Assembly (NCBI GenBank): GCA_964393545.1
Contig: CAYMUB010000005.1
Span: forward strand, 1-18,879
From: CAYMUB01 sp964393545
GTDB lineage: Bacteria; Patescibacteriota; Microgenomatia; Daviesbacterales; UBA10151
Length of the DNA stretch: 18,879 nt
Direction of reading: 5' to 3'
Made by a program: the position numbers and the translations under genes. Below the pieces are notes generated by a model, which saw only the letters and a list, made by a program, of their open reading frames with translations, was not told where the DNA came from and did not search any database. Below are positions 13,102-18,879 of the stretch, piece by piece; positions within the stretch are counted from its first letter, which is position 1; every line of letters begins with the position of its first letter.

Positions 13102-13179
13102 TCATATATATTTTAAGCGGGTTTTACAAGCTCCGCTTATAAAACCGGCACCCCCTACTAGTACTTTTCTAAACTTCAT
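13102..13179 (-). pseudogene. Scrap of a second epimerase N-terminus
   Basis: ATG at 13179 encodes MKFRKVLVGGAGFI, which parallels MKILVTGGAGFIG of the gene downstream, then runs into a palindromic repeat unit (ATAAGCGGAGCTTG, 13140-13127) and stops at a TGA that overlaps the ATG of the main epimerase (ATGA). It looks like the remains of a duplicated Rossmann start cut off by the repeat, or a short leader peptide coupled to the epimerase. Confidence 0.45.
13127..13140 (-). repeat. Palindromic repeat core (variant GGA loop)
   Basis: ATAAGCGGAGCTTG has the AAGC / GCTT stem with loop GGA, where other copies have AGA or AAA. It is flanked by GGTTTTA / TAAAACC, which pair around it. Confidence 0.6.
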
Positions 13180-13321
13180 AATTTTATTTATGAAGCTCCA
13201 CGGCTAAAGCCGTGGTATCTTCTCAGTACAGCTTCACAGCAAAGCTGTTCAGCTGACGCTCAGAACTTTCAGTTCTTCGCAAGAAGCAATTCATCCACGG
13301 ATGAATCCGTGGTGTTCTTGC
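13174..13321. repeat. Cluster of adjacent hairpins, possible non-autonomous mobile element
   Basis: Within ~150 bp lie CTTCATAA / TTATGAAG (13174-13195), CCACGGC-TAAA-GCCGTGG (13198-13215), ACAGCTT / AAGCTGT (13228-13248), AGAACT-TTC-AGTTCT (13262-13276), and GCAAGAA / TTCTTGC (13279-13321) enclosing CCACGGA-TGAA-TCCGTGG (13295-13312). The two CCACGG hairpins about 80 bp apart resemble the subterminal palindromes of IS200/IS605-type elements and of their small derivatives. No transposase is present. Confidence 0.55.
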
Positions 13322-13324
13322 TTT

Positions 13325-13352
13325 GCTGATAAAATTTCAAGCTTTGCTTATG
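13325..13352 (-). repeat. Palindromic repeat core (variant AAA loop)
   Basis: On the minus strand CATAAGCAAAGCTTGAAATT matches the family consensus with loop AAA in the AAGC / GCTT stem. It lies between the hairpin cluster and the 3' end of the phosphatase-family gene. Confidence 0.6.
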
Positions 13353-13407
13353 ATTTTTTTGAATTATATCACCACTGATACATCATACGATCGCTGAATA
13401 TTCTTAA

Positions 13408-14196
13408 TTAGCTCTTAGCAACTCTTTGAACTTCTCCTATAATGCCTTTATGATCAGATAAACCTTGAATCAACCTGACATTTGAGGCCAGGTAATGCTC
13501 ACTGGTAAAAAATCCATCAACTACATATTTCCAGGTAGCCTCCGGTCTAACTCCTGTATCCATCGTAGTATCAATATCTGGCGGTATATTATCCCGATAC
13601 CTTTGAGCTATTGAGTCAAAAATTTGATACCCTCTTGGAGAGTTAAAATCTCCTGTTAAAACCATATCGGGAGTATCATTTAAAAAATAAGCTAGTTTTG
13701 CAAAATCTCTTAGCTGTTCATCACTGGGTTGAGGCTGATTATGCCAGGTAAAATGAGTTGTGGCAAAGTTAAACCTTTCTGAGCCTATTTTTATACCGGC
13801 TTGCAATAGAGATGAGGTACTTCGAAGTCCATTATTTAACACAATATCACTAGAATCATCTCTAGTACCATGATAGTAATCCTCTCTGGAATCAAGAATT
13901 GGATTTTTTGAACCAATTGCCACACCCCAGCCCTCTGCCTCCTCTGCCCTATCTGTTAATGACAGCTTGCACATCCTGGAAAAAACAACCTGACCACCCA
14001 AGGCGTTTCTAATCTCTTCCAGACTACCCTCATATACTTCCTGCAGTAAAACCACATCAAGCCTTTTCCTGTATATAAAATCCAAAATATTAGGAGAAAG
14101 CCCATATTCGCGCCCGGTGTGACATGTATTTAAAGAAAAAACCTTAAGCGGAGACTCAAGTGGCACATCTAATTGACCAATTTCTGTATAACTCAT
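13408..14196 (-). CDS. Endonuclease/exonuclease/phosphatase family enzyme
   Basis: The product (262 aa from ATG 14196) has the DNase I-like fold with its full set of active-site residues: N23 in SLNTCH, E53 in VVLLQEVYEG, H148 in ATTHFTWH, D183 and N185 in TGDFNSP, D227 in VVDGFFTS, and D248-H249 in LSDHKGI. Members are Mg-dependent phosphoesterases acting on DNA, phospholipids or phosphorylated small molecules; the substrate here is unknown. There is no signal peptide. A TTG at 14232 would add 12 residues, but it is the -35 box of the predicted promoter, so the ATG is preferred. The gene lies in a minus-strand block inside the glycan locus. Confidence 0.9.
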   Translation of the reverse strand: MSYTEIGQLDVPLESPLKVFSLNTCHTGREYGLSPNILDFIYRKRLDVVLLQEVYEGSLEEIRNALGGQVVFSRMCKLSLTDRAEEAEGWGVAIGSKNPILDSREDYYHGTRDDSSDIVLNNGLRSTSSLLQAGIKIGSERFNFATTHFTWHNQPQPSDEQLRDFAKLAYFLNDTPDMVLTGDFNSPRGYQIFDSIAQRYRDNIPPDIDTTMDTGVRPEATWKYVVDGFFTSEHYLASNVRLIQGLSDHKGIIGEVQRVAKS

Positions 14197-14203
14197 AGTA
14201 TGA

Positions 14204-14232
14204 AATATACCTGAAGTGAGGCTATTAGTCAA
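14204..14232 (-). promoter_or_regulatory. Predicted promoter of the phosphatase-family gene, leaderless
   Basis: On the minus strand TTGACT (14232-14227), a 17-bp spacer and TATATT (14209-14204) end exactly 7 nt before the ATG at 14196. Confidence 0.65.
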
Positions 14233-14278
14233 TTTGTGTGTTCTTTTGGAGCCTTGAAAAATAGTTTGGGCGTACTAT

Positions 14279-14350
14279 ATAAGCAGAGCTTGATACTCGC
14301 TAACGCTCATATTAAGCAGAGCTTGAAATTCTCGCCTTGCTCGAATTATA
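14279..14350 (+). repeat. Palindromic repeat copy that carries a promoter
   Basis: The 72-bp element has two AAGCAGAGCTTG cores (14281-14292 and 14314-14325) and ends CTCGAATTATA. It is the non-coding counterpart of the in-frame copy at 12215-12283. TTGAAA and most of TATAAT of the next gene's promoter lie inside it. Confidence 0.7.
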
Positions 14351-14352
14351 AT
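14323..14352 (+). promoter_or_regulatory. Predicted promoter of the second glycosyltransferase, inside a repeat
   Basis: TTGAAA (14323-14328), an 18-bp spacer and TATAAT (14347-14352) end exactly 7 nt before the GTG start at 14360. Only the last two bases of the -10 lie outside the palindromic repeat. Confidence 0.6.
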
Positions 14353-14359
14353 CCACAAT

Positions 14360-15175
14360 GTGATTTCAATTATTATTCCAGCAAGGAAAGAAAAATACCT
14401 TAATAGAACCATAAAGGATATTCAGGCTAAAGCAACCGGGGATATTGAAATTATTGTTGTTTTGGATGGACACGACGAGGAAAGATTAGACTGCGTTAAA
14501 TATATTTACCATCCAAAACCAATAGGTATGAAATACGCAATCAATTCGGGAGCTAAGATTGCTGCTGGTGAATATCTTATGAAGATAGATGCTCACTGTA
14601 TCGTTTCCCCGGGATTTGATAAACAACTGATTAAAGATCACCAGCCTAATTGGATACAAATACCAAGAAGATACAAACTAAATGAAGAAATTTGGGAGCC
14701 TGATTTTAATGAGTTTATTGATTATGAATATTGGATATGGCCAAGAAACTACAAACCTATATCTCTTCATGGTTTTAGGTGGCACGAAAGGGCAAAGCAG
14801 CGGGCTGACATAATTATTGATGACACCTTAACTTTCCAGGGATCTTTTTGGTTTATGACTAGAGAGCACTGGGAAAGACACGATTTTATGCGAGATGAAG
14901 GTTATAATGAGTTACACGCTCAGGAAGCAGCTTATTTAGGTACTGCTACCTGGATGAATGGGGGCAGAGTAGTAGTTAATAAAAATGCTTGGTACTGTCA
15001 CCTCCATGGTAAAAGAGGATACGGTATAAATAAAAACGCCAGGGAAAAATGTTATATCTACTCATATAAGCACTGGGTCCTGGATAACAAAGAAGGGTTT
15101 ATTAAGTTAATAGAAAAGTTTTGGCCAATTCCAAACTGGCCTGCAAACTGGAAGGGGGAGCTGTGGCAGGTTTAG
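14360..15175 (+). CDS. Family 2 glycosyltransferase, paralogue of the one at 11222
   Basis: The 271-aa product has SIIIPARKEKYLNRTIKDIQ, VVLDGHD (nucleotide binding), GMKYAINSGAKIAAGEYLM and the DXD-like motif KIDAHC (about 75-80). It shares with the first glycosyltransferase the patterns RRY-L in the middle, IIDDTLTFQGSFWFMTREHW, and GGRVVVNKNAWYCHLHG, so the two are duplicates that diverged and probably act on related donors or acceptors. It starts with GTG. An ATG two bases upstream (14358) is out of frame. The promoter ends 7 nt before the GTG, predicting a leaderless transcript. The 3' end overlaps the next gene by 13 bp, starting an operon that continues to the right edge. Confidence 0.9.
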   Translation: MISIIIPARKEKYLNRTIKDIQAKATGDIEIIVVLDGHDEERLDCVKYIYHPKPIGMKYAINSGAKIAAGEYLMKIDAHCIVSPGFDKQLIKDHQPNWIQIPRRYKLNEEIWEPDFNEFIDYEYWIWPRNYKPISLHGFRWHERAKQRADIIIDDTLTFQGSFWFMTREHWERHDFMRDEGYNELHAQEAAYLGTATWMNGGRVVVNKNAWYCHLHGKRGYGINKNAREKCYIYSYKHWVLDNKEGFIKLIEKFWPIPNWPANWKGELWQV

Positions 15176-16038
15176 TAAAAAAGTTAGAAAAAAAAATTAT
15201 AGAAGAAACCAAGCCGCATACCGGTAAACCACTGGCATTGTCTGGCGGAGTTGATTCAAGTCTTTTGGCAGCTCTTATAAAACCTAAGTTTGCCATCTCA
15301 GTAGAGCTGCCGGGTGATGATAAATATAATGAAATCAAATGGGCTAAAAAAGCGGCAAAACACTTAAAACTTAAACACATAATTGTAAAACTTGATGATT
15401 CAAAATTTGATGAATATGTAACAGCTGCGGTTAAAGCTATAGGTAGACCCATCCCCCATTTTAATATTTTCCCCCTTTTCGCAATGTATAAAAAGTTAGG
15501 AGAGTTAGGAGAAACAGAAGTTATATTAGGTGATGGACCGGATGAAACGATGTGTGGTTACGCCAGGGATTTAATTATTGAATATCTTTATAAGGTTTAT
15601 GAGTTTGAAGCACTTAAAAACTACAAACCTTTAATTGATAAAATTCTCCCCCCTAAATCAGAGGCTATAAAATTAGTAACCAATCTGGATGGATTTACTG
15701 ATGTGGTTACTGCGGATATTGCTATGCGAGCTGATATGGATGATATGTCTGATGGAATTGCCAGACACTTTGGAATTAAAAATATAAGACCTTATCAGGA
15801 CAATCCGGAGATGGACAATTATATGAGAGACCTGCCTTTGAAAGATAAAATTCGCGGGCAATATGGCAAGTATTTACTTCGGAAGATTGCCGAAAAGTAT
15901 GTACCGGATGAAATAGCGTGGAGGTTAGTAAAAGTAGGAGGTCCGGTATATCCTGTAAATGTTTTAAGAGGTTGGATGAGTGACGGCGAATTTGGGAAAA
16001 AACATTGGCTTGATCATCAAAAAAAGATACTGAAATGA
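15163..16038 (+). CDS. Asparagine-synthase-type PP-loop amidotransferase domain
   Basis: From GTG 15163 the product has 291 aa. It carries the ATP-pyrophosphatase loop LSGGVDSSLLAAL, the GDGPDETMCGYARD motif equivalent to GDGADELFGGY of asparagine synthetases, and the C-terminal synthase fold (RADMDDMSDGIARHFGIKNI, RPYQDNPEMDNYM). Complete AsnB enzymes (~550 aa) have an N-terminal glutaminase domain that is absent here, so ammonia must come from another subunit or the enzyme activates a different substrate. GTG 15163 is chosen because GGGGGAG lies just before it; a TTG at 15121 would add 14 residues with no such signal. It overlaps the glycosyltransferase by 13 bp and the methyltransferase by ATGA, so a role in glycan modification, such as amidation of a uronic acid, is likely but inferred. 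Confidence 0.85.
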   Translation: MAGLVKKLEKKIIEETKPHTGKPLALSGGVDSSLLAALIKPKFAISVELPGDDKYNEIKWAKKAAKHLKLKHIIVKLDDSKFDEYVTAAVKAIGRPIPHFNIFPLFAMYKKLGELGETEVILGDGPDETMCGYARDLIIEYLYKVYEFEALKNYKPLIDKILPPKSEAIKLVTNLDGFTDVVTADIAMRADMDDMSDGIARHFGIKNIRPYQDNPEMDNYMRDLPLKDKIRGQYGKYLLRKIAEKYVPDEIAWRLVKVGGPVYPVNVLRGWMSDGEFGKKHWLDHQKKILK

Positions 16039-16682
16039 GCATACAAGATGGGCTGAAACTAGAACCTACATTCAATATCCCTTATTACGGGTTAAGAGGC
16101 GTTGAAATACCGGATGTATGGAGGGATGATTTACCAAAGTTTCTTTTCGAGAGCGGATGCAGGGTTGGAGTAGAGATTGGTGTTAATGAAGGAGAGTATG
16201 GCATTAAGTTGTGTCAGGCCGGGTTAAAAGTTTACGGAATAGATCCGTATATAGCCTACAAGCAATATAAAGAGCCGGAGGCTTATGTGAGTCACTATGA
16301 ACAGGCTTTAAAGCATCTCGCAGGTTTGAACTACAAGATAATAAAAAAATTTTCTATGGATGCCCTGGCAGATTTTGAGGATGGATCACTGGACTTTGTA
16401 TATATTGACGGGAATCACACTCTTCCATACATAACAGCCGACATATTTGGGTGGGAGCCTAAGCTGCGCAAGGGAGGAATTATGTCCGGACATGATTATG
16501 CTTTTGTTAGAGGAACAAGAGAGAAAGAAATACCAAAAATTTATGATGGGACACACGTAAAGGCCGGGGTTGATGCGTGTGCTTATATAATGAGGGTTGA
16601 AAAGCTGTATATTCTAGGAAAAAGATACTCTAAAAAAAAGGGTTCGAGAGATCAATGGAGGAGTTGGTTTTGGATAAAATGA
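16035..16682 (+). CDS. Class I SAM-dependent methyltransferase
   Basis: The 215-aa product has motif I VGVEIGVNEGEYG (44-56), an acidic residue at the end of the second strand (D70 in VYGIDPY), and the LDFVYIDGNHTLPYITADIF and LRKGGIMSGHDY segments typical of the Methyltransf_24 group, which are O- or N-methyltransferases of small molecules and sugars. It overlaps the preceding stop by ATGA, showing translational coupling in the glycan operon. It probably methylates a sugar or sugar-linked group. The substrate cannot be read from sequence. Confidence 0.85.
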   Translation: MSIQDGLKLEPTFNIPYYGLRGVEIPDVWRDDLPKFLFESGCRVGVEIGVNEGEYGIKLCQAGLKVYGIDPYIAYKQYKEPEAYVSHYEQALKHLAGLNYKIIKKFSMDALADFEDGSLDFVYIDGNHTLPYITADIFGWEPKLRKGGIMSGHDYAFVRGTREKEIPKIYDGTHVKAGVDACAYIMRVEKLYILGKRYSKKKGSRDQWRSWFWIK

Positions 16683-16706
16683 ACCAGGTTCTTGTTTCAC
16701 AATAAT

Positions 16707-17531
16707 ATGATTTCTATAAATGCAAGACCGTCTTATTGGGAAAACGGTAGTACAGATGAAAAATATATGCACCGTCTTTCTGCCAGGGTAAGAGGAGAGG
16801 AGATTGCAGAATATTTGGGTGGTAAATTCAATGTCCTCCTTAGAGAGGATGATGATATATATATATTTGTGAAACCAAGACATATAACCAATGTAAAAGA
16901 TGGTGATTATGTAGATGTGTTAGATGATATTAATGTTATTTCTTTATTGAAAGAACGTCCAAAAGTTAAAGTTATAGCTATGTCAGAAGTGCATTTCAAT
17001 TATTTGAAGAAAGAACTAATCAATGAAATAATCCTAATCCCCCACCATCATATAAACTTTGAACGGGAGAAGAGAGTAAGAAATAAAACTTTAGTTGGGG
17101 GTATCATAGGTTCACCGTCTAAAGTTGCCCATGATATTAGCGACAAGATTAGAGATGATTTAGTAAAAGTTGGGATAGAATTTACCAGATGTTTTAATGC
17201 CAGAACAAGAGAAGAAATGATCTCTTATTATAAGAGTATCGACTTTTTAGTTATCTTCAATTTGAACTCAAACGACAGAGACCTCTTTTATCGTCATCCC
17301 GCAAAAATAATCAATGCCGCATCTTTTGGTATTCCCTCTATGGCACAACCCATAGCGGGATATAGTGAAGTTGAAGGATTCTATATTCCGATAGAAACTG
17401 TAGAGGATATAGTACGGGAAGCAGAGAAATTAAAAGATGTAGATTATTACAATCAATTTTCAGAAAAGATTCACCAAGAAACAGAAAAATATCATATTAG
17501 TAATATAATTAAGTTATATCAAAACTTATGA
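16707..17531 (+). CDS. GT-B-like glycosyltransferase-related protein
   Basis: The product (274 aa from ATG 16707) has an N-terminal part with alternating strands and helices and a C-terminal half that looks like the donor-binding domain of GT-B enzymes: LVGGIIGSPSKVAHDISDKI, REEMISYYKSIDFLVIFNLN, HPAKIINAASFGIPSMAQPI, then ETVEDIVREAEKLKDVDYY. The pattern AKIINAASFGIP resembles the K-L-x-E-A-x-x-x-G-x-P block of family 1/4 enzymes, with N in place of the usual Glu. It is a short version (typical 350-400 aa). A TTG at 16692 would add five residues; neither start has a clear ribosome-binding site. The next gene begins in its stop codon (ATGA). Confidence 0.6.
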   Translation: MISINARPSYWENGSTDEKYMHRLSARVRGEEIAEYLGGKFNVLLREDDDIYIFVKPRHITNVKDGDYVDVLDDINVISLLKERPKVKVIAMSEVHFNYLKKELINEIILIPHHHINFEREKRVRNKTLVGGIIGSPSKVAHDISDKIRDDLVKVGIEFTRCFNARTREEMISYYKSIDFLVIFNLNSNDRDLFYRHPAKIINAASFGIPSMAQPIAGYSEVEGFYIPIETVEDIVREAEKLKDVDYYNQFSEKIHQETEKYHISNIIKLYQNL

Positions 17532-18586
17532 TTCCACTGTTTTATCCGCAATTATATAAAGAAGAATGGCTGGATGCTTTAGGTAAGATCTTTGATACCA
17601 GATGGCTTGGTCAAGGACCGATAGTGGAAGAATTTGAGAAGGAGTTTGGAAATAAATTTAATTATGATTATTGCCTAACAGTTAACAGCGGAAGCGCAGC
17701 ATTAGAGTTAGCTTATCAGCTGCTTGATATAAACGGGGAAGATGAGATTATAACAACTGTATTTACTTGCACAGCCACAAATTTACCAGTTATTAGACGA
17801 AAAGCAAAAATTGTGTTTGCAGATATAAATAATGATCTTTTAATAGATTATAAGGACATAAAAAGAAAGATTACTAGTAAAACAAAAGCGGTTGTAGTAG
17901 TAACATTAGGGGGATTACCGGTAGATAGAAGGATTTTTGATTTAGGGTTACCGGTAATTGTTGATGCAGCTCAATCAGTTGGGATTTCGGAAAAAAGAGG
18001 AGATTATATTTGTTATTCATTCCAAGCAATTAAGCATTTTACTACAGGTGATGGGGGTATGTTGGTTGTTAAAAACAAAGAAGAATATGCTCGAGCCAAA
18101 AAACTACGATGGTTTGGAATTGATAGAGAAGCAAAAAAAAGAGTTAATTTTAACGCTTTAAATAATAGGGAGATAACTATGGAGATAGAAGAGCCAGGTT
18201 ATAAATTTCATATGAGTGATATTGCTGCTGCAATGGGGTTAGTTGGACTTAAACATACTGACGAGATATTAGAATACCGGAAATTATTATGTAGTACTTA
18301 TGCTAAAAATTTACCTAAAAAAATACGTTGTATTTATGGTGGTTCATATTGGTTAATGGCAATTATTACTAAAGACAGAAACGAAATAATCGACTATCTA
18401 AGAGGTAATGGTGTGGAGTGTGATTTAGTTCAACTGCGAAATGACATATTCAAGGTTTTTGGCGGTACAAAACAAGATTTATCCAATATGAATCGTTTAG
18501 AAAACGAATATTTATACTTACCGCTAAATCCTAAAGTAACAATTGATAATGTCAAGACAATTTGCAAATTATTATGCGACAGATAA
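17528..18586 (+). CDS. DegT/DnrJ/EryC1/StrS-type sugar aminotransferase
   Basis: The 352-aa product is a PLP-dependent aminotransferase that puts an amino group on a nucleotide keto-sugar. Landmarks are GQGPIVEEFEKEF, VNSGSAALELAY (phosphate binding), D146 in VIVDAAQSVG (PLP pyridine nitrogen), and the Schiff-base lysine K169 in CYSFQAIKHFTTGDGG, followed by FHMSDIAAAMGLVGL. The length is slightly below the usual ~370. The ATG overlaps the previous stop (ATGA), and the acetyltransferase gene overlaps its 3' end, a pairing common in dTDP- or UDP-linked N-acetylamino-sugar pathways. The keto-sugar would normally be made by a dehydratase, which is not seen in this window. Confidence 0.95.
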   Translation: MIPLFYPQLYKEEWLDALGKIFDTRWLGQGPIVEEFEKEFGNKFNYDYCLTVNSGSAALELAYQLLDINGEDEIITTVFTCTATNLPVIRRKAKIVFADINNDLLIDYKDIKRKITSKTKAVVVVTLGGLPVDRRIFDLGLPVIVDAAQSVGISEKRGDYICYSFQAIKHFTTGDGGMLVVKNKEEYARAKKLRWFGIDREAKKRVNFNALNNREITMEIEEPGYKFHMSDIAAAMGLVGLKHTDEILEYRKLLCSTYAKNLPKKIRCIYGGSYWLMAIITKDRNEIIDYLRGNGVECDLVQLRNDIFKVFGGTKQDLSNMNRLENEYLYLPLNPKVTIDNVKTICKLLCDR

Positions 18587-18861
18587 CTGTATCTATAGAA
18601 AATATTGCATCATGTCTTTGTACTTTTTATTATAACGGCAAAGCTAATGTTATGTTAATTGACGACGTTCAGACTAAGGAGGAATTTCGGGGACAAGGTT
18701 ATGGAATAAAACTTATAAAAAAAGCGGTCTCCTTGGCTAAAAAGTTAAAGGTTGATTCGATAGAACTTGTGGTTAATAGAGATAATAAGATAGCTAAGAA
18801 CTTATATGAAAAAGTTGGGTTTGAAAAGACTAATAAAGATTATTATAGAATAATATTATGA
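18574..18861 (+). CDS. Short GNAT-family N-acetyltransferase
   Basis: From ATG 18574 the product has 95 aa: a beta-hairpin start (CTFYYNGKANVMLIDDV), the acetyl-CoA-binding motif FRGQGYGIKLIKKAVSLAKK (R39-GQGYG), then IELVVNRDNKIAKNLYEKVG and FEKT. This is the core of the GNAT fold without the N-terminal extension usual for ~150-aa members. A TTG at 18562 would add four residues. It overlaps the aminotransferase gene by 13 bp and the next gene by ATGA. It may acetylate the amino sugar made by the preceding enzyme (inference from neighbourhood). Confidence 0.8.
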   Translation: MRQITVSIENIASCLCTFYYNGKANVMLIDDVQTKEEFRGQGYGIKLIKKAVSLAKKLKVDSIELVVNRDNKIAKNLYEKVGFEKTNKDYYRIIL

Positions 18862-18879
18862 ATGACTTAACAGTGATAT
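18858..18879 (+). CDS. 5' start of the next operon gene, cut by the window edge
   Basis: ATG at 18858 overlaps the GNAT stop (ATGA) and reads MNDLTVI to the edge. Seven codons are visible. The coupling and the typical hydrophobic opening suit a further glycan-pathway gene, but nothing more can be said. Confidence 0.45.

Larger units (their letters stand above)
12002..13105 (-). pseudogene. NAD-dependent sugar epimerase/dehydratase broken by one in-frame TAG
   Basis: One reading frame of 368 codons runs from ATG 13105 to TAA at 12002, interrupted only by TAG at 12946-12944 (codon 54). All hallmarks of the extended SDR family are in frame: GGAGFIG (7-13) for NAD binding, VLVLDDFSGGSIGNIN, VDLRDP, HLTAN, VSSIAVYG, catalytic YGVTK (161-165), ARPHNVYGPRQ and a normal C-terminal domain. 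The TAG lies inside an inserted ~47-bp palindromic repeat. A second repeat adds 23 codons in frame (12215-12283) between LKSTY and APDFLDERP. Translation restarting after the TAG, for example at ATG 12583 (193 aa), would lack the NAD site. No other stops or frameshifts are seen, so the break is recent or is bypassed by suppression. Expected product: an epimerase of UDP-glucose 4-epimerase type. Confidence 0.85.

Noticed and set aside
14197..14232. Longer TTG start for the phosphatase-family gene
   Set aside because: The TTG is part of the predicted -35 box and would not be transcribed.
1..18879. CRISPR array, tRNA or rRNA genes
   Set aside because: No regularly spaced direct repeats and no cloverleaf or rRNA signature were found on either strand.

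Overview
The window looks like a chromosomal segment of a Candidate Phyla Radiation (Patescibacteria) bacterium, most likely Microgenomates-like. This is inferred from small genes, ATGA overlaps, a mostly AT-rich sequence, Rho with a glycine-rich N-terminal extension, a two-helix PIN-TRAM protein, a four-helix-bundle S23-type protein, an LPKTG surface protein with a Thr-Pro stalk, and short membrane proteins with a Tat-like KRAFLK motif. TGA is used as a stop in several confident genes (for example the ATGA junctions near 16035 and 17528), so the TGA-as-glycine code of some Patescibacteria does not apply. No rRNA, tRNA or CRISPR array was found.

Left part (1-9375), genes mainly on the minus strand: the 3' end of an unknown plus-strand gene; an unknown 336-aa protein; Rho; a sortase-type surface protein; a secreted four-cysteine protein; a 1.2-kb gene-poor interval (4688-5924); an S23-type four-helix-bundle protein; a PIN-TRAM protein with a structured leader; about 440 bp of hairpin-rich non-coding sequence; an HspR/MerR-like regulator; and an HTH plus PIN pair resembling a toxin-antitoxin module. 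The 4688-5924 interval holds three DnaA-box matches, a candidate plus-strand small RNA with its own promoter and two terminators, and a 49-aa minus-strand ORF with promoter and terminator.

Right part (9536-18879), genes mainly on the plus strand: a predicted membrane-tethered regulator (two MerR-like HTH domains, one transmembrane helix, an outside SH3b domain) overlapping a small membrane protein gene, then a surface-glycan locus. The locus has two paralogous family-2 glycosyltransferases, an asparagine-synthase-type PP-loop enzyme, a methyltransferase, a GT-B-like protein, a DegT-type sugar aminotransferase, a GNAT acetyltransferase and the start of another gene. From 14360 to the right edge the genes overlap or nearly abut and look like one operon. 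Aminotransferase plus acetyltransferase suggests synthesis of an N-acylated amino sugar (inference).

Between the two glycosyltransferases lies a minus-strand island (12002-14196): an NAD-dependent epimerase gene broken by one in-frame TAG, a scrap of a second epimerase start, a palindrome cluster and an endonuclease/exonuclease/phosphatase-family enzyme. A short palindromic repeat family (core ATAAGC-NNA-GCTTG) is concentrated here. One copy adds 23 codons in frame to the epimerase, another brings the TAG, and a third supplies both promoter hexamers of the second glycosyltransferase. Four genes have a -10 hexamer exactly 7 nt before the start codon, which predicts leaderless mRNAs.
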